Notes: generated from the letters alone by a model not told the origin. A stretch of DNA of 64,000 bases from Stomoxys calcitrans (GCF_963082655.1 NC_081555.1:146056517-146120516); one strand, 5' to 3'; counted from the stretch's first letter, positions 11,204-22,880 are shown. A program made the numbers and translations.

Positions 11204-12249
11204 TAAAATAGATCCTTGGACATATTATAGACATAGCATATATCAAGTACTTTGCTCGCTATATCTTCATAGGCAAGCGAATGTTAATTCTTGGTTTGGA
11301 TGATACAGACCACAGTAGAAGTCAATGTGCAAAATTTCGGGTTAATCGTATAGGGGGTCTAGAAGTAAAATCGGGAGATCGGTTTATATAGGAGCTTAAT
11401 CAGGTTATGGACCGATTCAGAATATACTTGATATGCTTGCTCATAGAAAAAGCCATTGAGCAAAATTGCAGGCAAATCTTTAAGAATTGCTACCTTTATA
11501 GACCAAGGAAATATAATAGGGCGAAAGTTTTTTATTAGAGCTAAATCAGGTTTGGGACAGATTCGGACCATACATGGCACATGCGTTAAATGTAATAGTT
11601 CAGCCAAATCGGGTAATAATAACGCTCTAAAGAGACTTAAGCTATATCAAAACATGGTCCGCCTTGACACGTTAGAGCACCTAACTTTACTCCTTCGAAA
11701 GAAAGAGTGCTTTCGACCGACGGAGGGACGGGCGGACGGACAGACCCAACAAAGTATATATATTATTGATCGTCTTGACAATATTGATGGATTAAGCTAT
11801 GTCCATCCGTCTGTCTGCCGAAAGCACGCTATCTTTTGAAATAGTAAGGCTAGTCGCTTGAAACTTTGTACTGATACTTCCTATTAGTGTAAGTCGTTTG
11901 GGATGGTATATGGGCTAAATCACCAAATGGCATAATAATTGCTGCTTCCAGAGGCTCAAGATGTCATATCGAGAAATCAGTTAATATAGGAAGTATACCC
12001 AACTCTGAACCGATATGGTCAATGCGCAATCCCCAATGACCTACATCAACAAAGAGTAGCTGTACAAAATTTCAAGCGAATATCTTTATTCGTTCAACCG
12101 CAATATTGATTGCGGCAGACGGACGACATGAGGAGATCGACTTAGAATGTCTAGACGATAAAGAATATATAAACTTAATGAGGTCGCAGATCAAAACTTT
12201 GAGATGTTACAAACGGGATGGCCCATCCTAAGACGATGGGTATAAAAAA
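11204..12249. repeat. subtype A repeats with internal inversion
   Basis: 11204-11755 runs in plus orientation. At the TA-rich core (about 11755) the sequence switches to minus (ATTGATCGTCTTGACAAT ... CCATCCGTCTGTCTGCCG) until about 11935. It then resumes in plus to a normal tail (CATCCTAAGACGATGGGTAT). This looks like a rearrangement with a breakpoint in the core. Confidence 0.75.
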
Positions 12250-12365
12250 TTTCTGGCATTCGACAACCCACTTTTCGCCCACAAAAAATATGCCCTTAAA
12301 TGACGGTAATATTTCTTTTAAACTAATTTTCGCCATTCAAAACTGCATTGGATAACTCTTTCTTT

Positions 12366-12757
12366 TGTCCTTGGAGAAAATTTCATAGAAAATTTGTATT
12401 TAGAGCATATTTCATGGAAATTTTGTCTTTAGAGAAAATTTCATGGAAATTTTGTCTTTAGAGAAAATTTCATGGAAAAATTTGTCTTTAGAGAAAATTT
12501 CATAGAAATTTTGTCTTTAGAGAAAATTTCATGGAAATTTTGTCTTTAGAGAAAATTTCATGGAAATTTTGTCTTTAGAGAAAATGTCATGGAAATTTTG
12601 TCTTTAGAGAAAATGTCATGGAAATTTTGTATTTAGAGAAAATTTCATGGAAATTTTGTCTTTAGAGAAAATTTCATGGAAATTTTGTCTTTAGAGAAAA
12701 TTTCATGGAAATTTTGTATTTAGAGAAAATTTCATGGAAATTTTAGAGAAAAATTGG
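12366..12757 (+). repeat. 29-bp minisatellite, about 13 units
   Basis: The unit is GTCTTTAGAGAAAATTT plus CATGGAAATTTT (29 bp). Around a dozen near-identical copies run in tandem, with single-base variants such as AAAATGTCATGG. Weakly similar decayed units extend to about 12985. The period is not a multiple of three and stops occur, so it is not coding. Confidence 0.9.
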
Positions 12758-12989
12758 TCGAGCCGAATGATCAATAGAATGTTACATATTCTTTTCCTTA
12801 AAAAATCTTTCAAGTTATTTTGTTTTTAGAAAAATTTCGTTAAATTTCTGTTTTTGGGGAAATTTCAGTTAGATTAACTATTTGGGAATTTTCTAAAAAT
12901 GTCTATCTTTTGATACAATTTCATCGTTGTTATTGTTAAGCGAAAATTTCATTGAAATTTTGTCTTAAGGGAAATGTCATGGAAATTAT

Positions 12990-14367
12990 TTCTTTATGAG
13001 CAAGGTTAAAAGCATACAATGTTCGGTCTGACTAAACCTAACGCCTTTATTTCTCTAAGCATTTAAATAATGGGTGTGAAATATATTACAATACATAAAA
13101 CAAAATAAAGTTTATTTTTGAAACCATATTTTGTGTCAAATGCCATGGGGCCAACAAACCGGATGTAATGCTTTCATAGCACCCATGCTATGGGTATACA
13201 TATGTAAATGTTTAACAACACTTAATCCGTATTTAGGTTCCGCAAAAACAAAATCCCCATGCTGTAAACTTTTTTTTTTAAACACCACGAAGTGTAACGC
13301 AATTTTTGGCAATTTAACTTTCGGTATAATGTGTTTGGTTTTCTTGTTTGACCATTTTGCATTTAAATAAAAATAAACTGGACTGAACACCCATGAGGTG
13401 GAAGCACAAAAAACAGAGACACAAGCTCACAGACGGAGGAGGCAGTGCAGCGGATGTACAGAATTAAACATGTAGCAAAATTTAATGTGTTGTTTCATGG
13501 CTACGTAAATCGGATTATAAAAATGTCGAAAAGGAAAACAGCAAAAACTAACGGCAACAACAACAGCCTCTGATATAACTATGCCAGCATGAGCACGACA
13601 ACATGAATTAAAATAAAATTTTTATGAATTATGAAATTTGATTTCGTTTATTTGCCACTGCATTTTGTACAAAATTAAATTTTAAATATTCAACACATTG
13701 TGTGTGTGTGTGTGTGTGGTGCCCAGACAGTAATATAAGCTGAGCTGAATTAACTCAGTGCAATTGTGTGAAATTCTTTAATTTTCTTTTCAACATTGTT
13801 GTTCTGTGTTGCATATTGCAATACGTTTGGAGTTTATTTGCCAAAATGTAATTATGCTTGGTACCCCTAGGCGTATACGTGCCATAATTTATTGTGGGCC
13901 ATTAAATTGTTAATCATACGCAGTGATGTACAACTAATATAATGAAGGAGGAAGACAAAGTGGATGAATGGGTTGAGGGATTCTAAAGAAATTTTAGCTT
14001 CTATTATACAGGAAAAAGAGAAAAATTAAACAATTTCAAAATTTCAACAAAATTGTCACTAGAGGCAATATTTCATGAACATTTTCTTTTAAATTAGATT
14101 CCATTGCAGGAAATTGTACGGCTATAGACCAAATGCTTATATAATGCGACAGACGTATTTTTACATTGTCGCTAAGTTATAAAATTACTTCTTAGAATTG
14201 TAAAAAAAAAGAAATGTATTTTTATGAAAATATTCAATAAAGAAGTTTACTACTACTACTACTACTAGACCATTCCGTTCAATGCTTTCTATTCAAAGAA
14301 TAGCATAGCGAAGAACTTTCAAAAGTGAGTCAAAATGTGTGATGTTGCTTACAAGCATTTCTGATTT
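12990..14367. other. unassigned stretch between two minisatellites
   Basis: A (TG)n microsatellite lies at about 13699-13718 and a (TAC)n run at about 14249-14268. Overlapping 79- and 84-codon frames at 13131-13390 lack any family signature and are probably chance. Confidence 0.55.
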
Positions 14368-14690
14368 GCCAACAAATTTTTCTCTAAAGACAAAATTTCA
14401 ATAAAATTTTCTCTAAATACAAAATATCAACGAAACTTTCGCTTCAGACAAAATTTCAACGAAATATTCGCTAAAGACAAAGTTTCATCAAAATTTCTTC
14501 TATAGACAAAATTTTAACGAAATTTTGTCTAAAGACAAAATCTCATCGAAATGTTCTTTCGAGACAAAATATCAACGAAATTCTATAAAATGTCAACGAA
14601 ATTTTCTCAAAAGACAAAATTTCATCAAAATCTCCCTTTAAGACAAAATATCAACGAAATGTTCTCCAAATGCAAAATTTCAACCACACG
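14368..14690 (-). repeat. diverged 28-29-bp minisatellite, opposite orientation
   Basis: Units such as TTCTCTAAAGACAAAATTTC are the reverse complement of the 12366-12757 unit, more diverged, about eleven copies. It ends at AAATTTCAACCACACGGC. Confidence 0.8.
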
Positions 14691-14699
14691 GCTAAACCA

Positions 14700-15344
14700 A
14701 TTTGCCTGCAATTGATGTCTGAAGAGGGTCGGACCCTCCCCCTTATCCTAAAAGTACCATCCAAAATTAAAAGCGGATTAGTGGGAACAATATAGAACAG
14801 GGGCAAACTTCTCACCGATCAATGAGTGCAGTCCGATTCAAATTTAAGCTCAATGATAAGGGGTCTCCATTTTATAGCCGAGTCCGAACGGCGTGCCACA
14901 GTGCGACACCTCTTTGGAGAGAAGTTTTACATGGCATATTACCTCACAAATGTTGCCAGCATTAGGAGGGGAAAGCCACCACTGCAAATTTTTTTTGATG
15001 GTCTCGCCAGGATTCGAACCCGGGCGTTCAGCGTCATAAGCGAACATGCTAACCTCTGCGCTACGGTGGCCTCCAAACGAAAGATATTTTGAAGAAGAAT
15101 ACCAATAATGTATCAAAACATGGGATAAAGTTCCAAGGGAATCGTCCCGCACCAAAAATCCACTAAAACGGACATATTAACCGCTTGGGGCAATATGGGA
15201 CTCAAACGAAAGGTATTTGGGAGTAGAATACGAATTGGATATTAAAATTCGTTTCCAAATCCAAGAGTTACCGCCACACGCTGAATACCACACAAAACAC
15301 TCTTCAAACGGACATGGAGACCGATCGCAACGATACGGGGCGCA
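14700..15344 (+). repeat. repeat family D, left part, carries a SINE
   Basis: Phrases such as CAATATGGGACTCAAACG, AAAGGTATTTGGGAGTAGAA and CACAAAACACTCTTC define a second interspersed family, better preserved at 25176-26460. The family D sequence resumes at 16729 after a retrotransposon relic. Confidence 0.65.
14785..15073 (-). mobile_element. tRNA-derived SINE
   Basis: The reverse strand carries the same A-box block and a B box (GGGTTCGAATCC) as the other copies; the tail begins at AACAGGGGCAAACTTCTC. The final bases of the usual 3' end are missing. It interrupts repeat family D; no clear target duplication is visible. Confidence 0.85.
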
Positions 15345-16728
15345 AGGGTTCTTACAGATCTCGACGTAAATAGATCCCCGGGCCCGGGTGGCAATTCGTC
15401 ACTTGTTTTATGCATGTGTTCTTCGACGCTCGGTCAATCTTTTCAAACTTGCTTACCTTGCGGGTGATTTTTCGGCGTGTACGGTCTTCTTAGCGACAGA
15501 CAGTATTAGTTCCACGGATGGCCTGATGGCATTCCTGTCTGAATTTTGGAGTCGCTCTATTCACTAGTTCGGTGAAAGGTCGTGGCTCCGGATATATCAA
15601 AGGCATTTGATAGTATCTGGTACTCCTTTCAAAGCTTGTCGCTTTTGGTGTCGAGTTTTCTCAGAGATCGCACTTTAAGAGTTGTTGTAGATGGGTTCTC
15701 ATTTGACGGATATAGATTGACCGCAGGAGTACCACAAGGCTCTGTCCTTTCTCCCTTCCTTTTTCTTATTTTCAATGACGATCCACTGGGTCTGACTTCG
15801 AATCCGATCTACTCGTTCGTGGATGACAGCAACCTCTGTCATTCATTTTCATTCTACCTCGGGTCGAGTCTTCGAGAGATTGAAGACAGGAGGCGGATAA
15901 TGGACGTAAAACTCTGCCAGGATTTTCTGGTAATTTCTGAGTGGGTTCGAATGAACAAAGTAGATTTTAATGCACGCCAACGCAGTGCTGTTTGTTGTCC
16001 CACAAACGATTCACTGACACTTTACAATCGTCAAAATCTATCGACGGAGACACTTCATGTTCAGGGCATGAAGATTCAATGTGATGTCCGTTGGTCCAAA
16101 CATCTTTCGAAGTGGCGAAAGAAGCATTCAAGTGCTTGGGATTTATTAAGCGGTGAAAGGCATATTACACTCCCGCTGATCTTCTTAATATCTATACTAC
16201 GCGCATCAGGCCGAAGATGGAATATAACTCGCATATATAGGCCGGAGCTCCAAAATCATCTTTGGAGCTGCTTGACCGTATCCAGAGACGGGCGTTGGTG
16301 TTGATTGGAGATGGTAGAGTATCCAACTCTATTGTTTTCCTTGAACATCACCGAAATGTGGTTTGTGAGGCGCTGTTCTATCGATTCTTCCACGGTGTGT
16401 GTTCTTCAGAAATCAGTCTTCCGATTCCTGACTTGAGGATGTTTGTCAGAAACACAAGATTTTCTAGAAGCGCGTACCGGTTTGTAATCGATTCAAGTGA
16501 TCGGACAATGCATTACCGAGAGAATTCTATTTTCGCAAGGACGGTTCGTATATGGAATCGACTTCCGGCGGATGTTTTTCCCGCTACATACGACATCCAG
16601 AAATTCAAAGCAAGTATCAATAAGCACCACTCCCTCTTTTCTTCCTCCTATCCTTAACTATCCTCTCCAGCGCTATGCACTGCATATATAGGGGACACAC
16701 CCTGCGTGTTGGTTAATTGGAAAAAAAA
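15345..16728 (+). mobile_element. truncated non-LTR retrotransposon insertion
   Basis: This foreign block sits between two halves of repeat family D. It starts within the reverse-transcriptase finger region (RSPGP motif near 15373) and ends after the C-terminal domain with an A-rich tail (GGAAAAAAAATTAAAAGG). The 5' truncation and short A-rich end fit target-primed reverse transcription. A target duplication could not be defined. Confidence 0.75.
15582..16657 (+). pseudogene. reverse transcriptase of non-LTR retrotransposon, broken
   Basis: Visible blocks in order are DISKAFDSIW (palm, first catalytic Asp), GVPQGSVLSPFLF (B motif), and FVDDSNL in place of the YADD box, which keeps both Asp residues. 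After a frame change near 16165 follow LDRIQRRALVLIGDG and FARTVRIWNRLPADVFP, typical of the C-terminal domain of CR1/Jockey-group ORF2 proteins. The region before DISKAFD is partly deleted. It would have copied its own mRNA at a nicked target; now it is frameshifted and lacks the endonuclease. Clade not resolved. Confidence 0.85.
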
Positions 16729-16860
16729 TTAAAAGGTTTTGGGAGTAGAATGCGAATCCGATATCAACATTTTCGGCTACGTTTCGTTATGGCCACCCTC
16801 CTCCAAATGGAAAAGTAGCCCGAAAGAAATTCGGGGTACTTTTCCACAATATTAACAACA
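16729..16860 (+). repeat. repeat family D, right part
   Basis: AAAGGTTTTGGGAGTAGAA followed by CGAATCCGATATCAACATTT resumes the family D unit interrupted at 15344. Confidence 0.6.
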
Positions 16861-18199
16861 ATTAACCCATCATTTTTCATTGGATGCCTGGACTTGTGTA
16901 CATTTTGCAGACATGTTCAGTAAATCAAAATGGGTATTAAAAGAATTAATTCACTATTTCATTCTTATGTCCTGAAAATAAAGTTTTAACAAGCCAATGC
17001 ATTGAAAAACTATTCCTTTGAAAGTTTTTCTTTTTCTTTCTGTAACACAGATGATCATATGCCCCTTTTGTGCTACATAAACTCCCTGCTGATTCATAAG
17101 GCAGAACAACTTTTATCATATAAAATTTGCAACAATAAATGTAAACTCTTGCCCAACAAATCCTCTTCACACACGCACACACACACATATGCTCTTGGAG
17201 AACCAAATGTCTCTCGGTCGTGCCTAGTAGTGTGGCTGCTTACACAGTAACAAAGTTTGTATTGCTCTTGGGGAAGCTAAAGGTGTTCGAGTATTTGTTA
17301 ATGTCAATAAAGTTTACATGCACACATGGATACCTATGCATACAACAACAGAAGCGGCTCATATGCTAACAACACAACACACACACCCATAATTTTTTTT
17401 ATTTTTTTTTCTATTTTTTTTTTTTTTCATTTTGCCTTTATTAAAACATATGCGAGAATGCTGCTGCTAGCAACACCTGTCGCATTATGCCCTACAACCC
17501 CTCTCAACAGCAACAGTTACTGTATTAAAGCATAAAGTCGACCCTCAGTGATGAATATGAGGGTAAAGGGACCTATTTGGCGACCCAAAGTAAGGCACAC
17601 AGTAGTGTGTTGTGAAAAAAAAAACCAACTCACCTACAATTTTTCCATTTCGACGCGGTCTCATTTGAACAACTTCGACACAACCCCTCATCTGTTTACA
17701 CATGTTCAGGATGAGGTTTTTTTTTCTTGCCACAAAAAAAACGAGGAGAACGAGCGGAACAGAAGGTACATCATTATGTTTCATAGGTCCTGAGGTTACT
17801 TTGCCAACCGTGCGTGTAGGTGTGTGGACATTTTGTAGTTATAGTTGTAAGCGTGGGCGTTAAGAATGTTTTCACCAACACTCACATACATAGTAACACA
17901 ACGCACGTGTTTGTGTATTACAAAGAATATTCATTAGTTGGCATATGTTTGGAATTGCATTCACTTGGTTGCCCACACACTCTCAGTGACACTTCTTGGT
18001 TGGAGAGTTTTACGGAGGTGAAACCATTACAAACATGGATGTAGAGTTTTTTTTTATTAAAACAAAAAATTTTTGAACTTGCAAAGCAGACATTTATTAA
18101 AAATGAAATGGGTAATGATTGGTTTCAGATGGTTTTAGAGAATTCGAAAGGCTTGAGATCTGAAAGGTCAAATAAAGTTGAAAAAAACAGCCAAAAATT
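16861..18199. other. unassigned A+T-rich stretch, no gene seen
   Basis: Poly-T tracts (17394-17430) and short CA runs (17170-17190, 17375-17390) occur. Overlapping frames on both strands at 17545-17793 lack recognisable motifs. No element ends were found. Confidence 0.55.
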
Positions 18200-19919
18200 T
18201 TACATGTAAAAACGTGCTAAGTTCAACCGGACCTAATCCTAGGCACCACCCACCATGGATTGCGCTTAAAATTACGCTTATTAACTGTATTTGAATTATT
18301 TTGTTGCAATCAAATCGGGAATTAATTTAAGCTTCAATGGTCTCAAAAAGTCGTATCGGGATATCGGTACTATAACACCATATTGAGCGATTCGGATAAA
18401 ACTTGGCACATAAGAAAGGTTTTAGGGTCAAATTTCAACGAAATCAGGTGAAAATTTAGGCTTCTAGGGGTTCAAGGAATCAGTTTATATGGGGGGTTAC
18501 ATCAGTTTATAGACCAACTAGGATCGTACTTGGCATGGATATTGGAAGTCATAACACAAGTCTTTGCTCCAAATTTCTGCCATATCGAAAAAAACTGAGG
18601 TCTCTAGGGGCTCAAGAAGTCAAATCTGAGGATCGGTTTATATGGAGGCTATATCAGTTTATAGACCGACTAAGATCATACTTGGCATGGGTGTTGGAAG
18701 TCATAACACTAGTCTTTGGTCCAAATTTCAGCCATATCGGGTGAAATTTGAGGTCTCTAGGGACTCAAAAAATCAAATCCGAGGATCGGTTAATATTGGC
18801 GATATAACAGTTTATAGACCGATTAGGAACATACTTGGCGTAGATGTTAGAAGTCATGACACCAGTCTTTTTTTCCAAATTTCAGCCAAATCTGATGAAA
18901 ATTGAGGCTTCTAGGGGTTCAAGAAGTGAAATCCGGGGATCGGTTTATAAGGAGGCTACATCAGTTTATAAACCGACTAGAATCGTACTTGGCATGGATG
19001 CTGGAAGTCATAACACAAGTCTTTGTTACAAATTTCAGCCATATCGGATGAAAATTGAGTCTTCTAGGGGCTCAAGAAGTCAAAACCGGGGGTGGGTTAA
19101 TATGGGGGCTATATCAGTTTATAGACCGTCAAGGATCGTACATGGATGTTGGAAGTCATAACACTTTGTTCCAAATTTCGACCAAATCTAATGAAAATTG
19201 AGGCTTCTAGGGGCTTAGGAAGCCAAAACCGGAAATTGGTTCATATGGGGGCTATATCTGTTTTGGACCGATTCGAATCGTTCTTGACATGGATGTTGGA
19301 AGTCATAACACAAGTCTTTGTTCCAAATTTCAGGCATATCGGATGAAAATTGAGGTCTCTAGGGGCTCAAGAATTTAAATCCAAGGATCGGTTAATACGG
19401 GGGCTATATCAATTTATAGACCGACTAAGATCATACTTGGCATGGCTGTTGGAAGTCATGACACAAGTCTTTGTTCCAAATTTCAGCCAAATCTGATGAA
19501 AATTGAGGCTTCTAGGGACTCAAGAAGCCAAAACCGGGAATGGGTTTATATAGGGGCTATCTCATTTTATAGACCCACTAAGATCGTACTTTGCATGGAT
19601 GTTGAAAGTCATAACACAAGTCTTTGTTCCAAATTTCAGCCAAATCGGATGAATATTAAGGTTTCTAGGGGCTCAAGAAGTCAAATCGGGGGATCGACTT
19701 ATATGGGGGTTATATCTCTGTATGGGCCAATTCGGATCATACTTTGCAAGAATGTTGGAAGTCATAACACAAGTGTTTGTTCCAAATTTTAGCCAAATCG
19801 AATGAAAATGCAGGCTTCTAGGGGCTCAAGAAGTCAAATCGGAGGATCGGTTTATATGGGGCCCATATCCAAATGTAAACCTATATGACTCATTAGCAAT
19901 CCCCAACGACCTATATCAA
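18200..19919 (+). repeat. subtype A array of about ten 153-bp units
   Basis: The head GTAAAAACGTGCTAAGTTC at about 18205 is followed by tandem units whose TTGGAAGTCATAACAC phrase recurs every 148-154 bp. Because 153 is a multiple of three, long frames with a repeating pattern (YMGAIS, SHNTSLCSKFQP) arise; I regard them as incidental. The array is cut at 19919 by a retrotransposon and resumes at 21622-21665. Confidence 0.88.
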
Positions 19920-19925
19920 CACGTG

Positions 19926-21588
19926 GAAAATCTGGAAAGGACCCGAGTTTGGAGGAGTCGTACAGACCAATCTCCCTTCTCTCACCAGTAACAAAGACAT
20001 TTGAGGTATTACTCCTTTCGAGCCTCATAGGAGAGCCCAGCATCAACATGGATTTGGAAGACTGCATAGCATAACAACTGCTTTGCATGCCATCACCGCA
20101 CACATTTGCCGTGGCTTCAATCAGCCAAGGTCATGTAATAGGACGGTCCTGATGGCACTGGACTTATCCAAGGCATTCGACACGGTCAGCCATGTCAAAC
20201 TATTTGAGGACATCGCCAACACCCTCCCTCCAGCCAAGCCTGAAACTCTGGGTGGCGAATTATCTGTGTAGTCGCCAGTCATTTGTGGAATTTAGAGATA
20301 AGAAGTCGAAGCACCGTAGAGTGAAAAAGGAAGTTCCCCAAGGTGGGCTGATATCTCCGGCACTGTTTAACCTCTACCTTTACTCCATTCCACCCCCTCC
20401 AGACGGCATAGAGATCGTATCATATGTGGACGATTGTACCTTCATGGCATCAGGCCCCCCACCCATTGTTGACATCTGCGATAGGTTGGACGTCTACCTC
20501 AACGAACTTGCCTCATATTTCGCTGCAAGAAATCTCAAGATGTTGTCTGTTAACTACAAATACGCGTGTGGTGAATACTGAGCTGAATGTGATGGTCGGT
20601 GGAGAAATGATTTCGACCATCAAGTGTCCCAAAATAATTGGGGTCACATTTGACAACTCTTACACATTCTTCCCAAAAGTAGAAACAAACTCCTCAAGTC
20701 ACTTGCTGGAAGCTCTAGGGGAGCAGACAAAGAAACCTTGTTGACCACGTACAAAGCAATTGGCCGGTCTGTGATGAGTTATGCAACGCCACTGTGGTCT
20801 CGTCAGCTTTGTGACACGCAGTGGAATAATATTCAGATCTGTCAGAATGCCGCCCTCCGAACTGCAACGGGCTGTCTCCTGAGTTCTCATGAGGACCAAC
20901 TCCATCAGGAAACAAAGATCCTACCAGTGCGAAGACAGCTCTGTCAGAATGCCGCCCTCCGAACTGCGACGGGCTGTCTCCTGAGTTCTCATGAGGACCA
21001 ACTCCATCAGGAAACAAAGATCCTACCAGTGCGAAGACAGCATGTAGTTATGCTGTCTAAGCAATACCTTTTAAGCTGTTATCGCAGAGACCATCCAAAT
21101 CATCATCTTGTGGATAGATATCCACCGCCCAGTAGCCTTAAGGTAAATCTACATGATTTAGAGCGTGAGGTTCAGCGCTACGAGAGAGAACCTCTAGAAC
21201 CAAGCGGCATATCATGCGGGTCTAGACAACATTCATGCGGACAGGGTAGCAGATGCGGTTAAATGGCTACCGGGTGAATGTAGTCCCTGGAGAACGACCG
21301 CCTCCCATTTCACCTGAAGAAATTGACCTCCCCCTGCAAACCAGAGTAGTTCTGGCTCAATTACGTTCCGGCAGATGCAACCGCCTCAACTCCTACAGAG
21401 CAAGGCCTGATGCCGACTTGCAAGATATATGTCCTGATTATAACCAGGGACCGCACGATACACGGAACCTGTTTAACTGCCCAGCCAGACCCACTCGACT
21501 CAGAATCAGTTCCCTGTGGACACACCCCATCTTAGTCGCAGAGTTTCTGGACCTTGACACTCAACAAAATCAAGCAGGCGAAAGATAG
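19926..21588 (+). pseudogene. Jockey-like ORF2 fragment (RT to Cys-His tail), frameshifted
   Basis: In order: SYRPISLLSPVTKTFE (fingers, 19950-20010), a frame change, then LMALDLSKAFDTVSH with the first catalytic Asp. A second frame change precedes VPQGGLISPALFNLYL and SYVDDCTFMASG, the YADD-type box with both Asp kept. Further on are LTTYKAIGRSVMSYATPLWS, CQNAALRTATGCLL and a C-terminal Cys-rich stretch (about 21420-21530). The family acts in target-primed reverse transcription. Several frameshifts and a 34-codon duplication (20839-21042) make it non-functional. The Jockey assignment follows from motif spacing and is an inference. Confidence 0.88.
20839..21042 (+). repeat. in-frame 102-bp tandem duplication inside ORF2 relic
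   Basis: 20839-20940 and 20941-21042 are nearly identical, differing by a synonymous change (GCAACG/GCGACG) and at the final codon. The repeated peptide starts CQNAALRTATGCLL and ends ILPVRRQ. The duplication preserves the frame. Confidence 0.95.
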
Positions 21589-21621
21589 AACACAACAAAC
21601 TGCTACAACAACAACAACAAC

Positions 21622-21665
21622 ATATCAAAAAAAAGTATCTGTACAAAATTGTAAGCGGCCAGAAC
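21622..21665 (+). repeat. continuation of the interrupted subtype A array
   Basis: AAAGTATCTGTACAAAATTG followed by TAAGCGGCCAG matches the pre-(GTCY)n segment of other subtype A copies. It is truncated where the SINE at 21679 begins. Confidence 0.7.
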
Positions 21666-21678
21666 ATAAAGGGTGGTG

Positions 21679-21966
21679 GAGGCCACCGTAGCGCAGAGGT
21701 AAGCATGTCCACCGAGTTCGAATCCTGGCGAGACCATCAGAAAAAAATTTTCTGCGGTGGTTTCCCCTCCTACTGCTGGCAACATTTGTGAGGTACTATG
21801 CCATGTAAAACTTCTCTCCAAAGAGGTGTCGCACTGCGACACGCCGTTCGGACTCAGCTATAAAAGGGAGGCCCCTTATCATTGAGCATAAACTTGAATC
21901 GGACTGCACTCATTGATATGTGAGAAGTTTGCCACTGTTCCTTAGTGAAATGTTCATGGGGAAAGT
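21679..21966 (+). mobile_element. tRNA-derived SINE with shortened tRNA head
   Basis: The A-box block GTAGCGCAGAGGTAAGCATG is present and the B box is GAGTTCGAATCC. The segment between them is shortened by about 20 bp, which would bring the promoter boxes too close and probably weakens transcription. The body and 3' end (TTCCTTAGTGAAATGTTCAT) are typical. Confidence 0.85.
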
Positions 21967-21984
21967 TTTTCAAAAATACACAAA

Positions 21985-22880
21985 ATTGAGAAAAATGCAT
22001 GAAATCTTTATTTGAATCGATAGTACGGTCCATATAATTAAATGTTTGAAGATTATTCCATGCAAATGTTTACAATGATTGCGTCTCTAATGGTCCATCC
22101 GCTTAGTCCAATTTTGGCATACTCTTTTCAATATTTCGGCCGGTATCTCACAAATAAATGCTTCAATGTTGGCTTTCACTGCTTCCATTGAAGCGGACTT
22201 GTCTGTAAAGATGTAAGGTTTAACATAGCCCCACAAAAAATTGACTAAAGGCGTTGAATCGCACGAACTAGGCGGCCAATTGACCAGCCCCGAACGTGAA
22301 ATAAAATGTTCACCGAACTCGCCTCTCAAAAAGTCCATTGTTACGCGTGCTATGTGGCATGTGGCACCGTCTTGTTGAAACCACATACAGACAAGTCTGC
22401 TTCTTGTTGAAACCACATGCCATGCAAGTCAATCCTTTGCATGTTGGGCAAAAAAAAGTTGGATACAATCTCGCGGTAGGGCTTACCATTCATTCTTTGA
22501 AGAAGAACGGTCCAATGATGCCACCAGCTCATAAACCGCAGGAAATTGTAACTTTTTCCTAGATGCATTGGTAGCTCACCATTCAGATTTACGTTAAGAT
22601 TCGCATCATCTTTGAAGAAGTACGGTCCAATGATGGCACCAGCCTATAAACCGCACCAAACTGTGACTTTTTCTACATGCATTGGTAGCTCTTCGCAATG
22701 CTTCGTGCTGATCTTCACTCCAAAATCGACAATTCTGCTTATTTACATACCCATTGAGCCAAAAATGAGCTAAAATGGAAGAAGCGCGCGATGAACTTTT
22801 TGAACAGAGCACGCACTTTGATAATAAAATTCTTTGAGACTTTATCTTCACTCCCTTCATAGAGAACATTCTCATTGCCT
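21985..22880 (-). pseudogene. mariner-like transposase relic with internal duplications
   Basis: On the minus strand: HFWLNGYVNKQNCRFWSEDQ (22790-22720), GKPYREIVSNFFLPNM, MWFQQDGATCHIARVTMDF (second catalytic Asp) and FLWGYVKPYIFTDK (22240-22200), ending WTKRMDH near 22090. These are the DDE-domain blocks of an IS630/Tc1/mariner-superfamily transposase. A segment of about 114 bp is duplicated (22495-22580 and 22610-22695), and a shorter 34-bp phrase (CTTGTTGAAACCACAT) is duplicated near 22370 and 22405. Frames are broken. The N-terminal DNA-binding part is missing here; a related copy keeps it at 59445-59740. Confidence 0.88.

Larger units (their letters stand above)
19920..21621 (+). mobile_element. 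5'-truncated Jockey-like retrotransposon insertion
   Basis: ATATCAA at 19913-19919 recurs at 21622-21628, and the host repeat is continuous across the insert (ACGACCTATATCAA ... AAAGTATCTGTACAAAAT). This marks an insertion of about 1.7 kb with a 7-bp target duplication. The 3' end is a (CAA)n tail (CTACAACAACAACAACAAC). It starts inside the reverse-transcriptase fingers, so endonuclease and ORF1 are missing. Confidence 0.88.

Noticed and set aside
12366..12757. Possible CRISPR-like array of regular 29-bp repeats
   Set aside because: Units are directly adjacent without unique spacers, and the genome is eukaryotic; it is a minisatellite.
13136..13390. 84-codon minus-strand frame
   Set aside because: Overlaps an equally long plus frame, has no motif, and contains Lys-rich low complexity.
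18535..19792. Series of 66-116-codon plus-strand frames with a shared repeated peptide
   Set aside because: They are frames through 153-bp repeat units; ends fall wherever a unit mutated, and equivalent frames occur on the opposite strand elsewhere. Treated as repeats, with the coding question raised in a finding.
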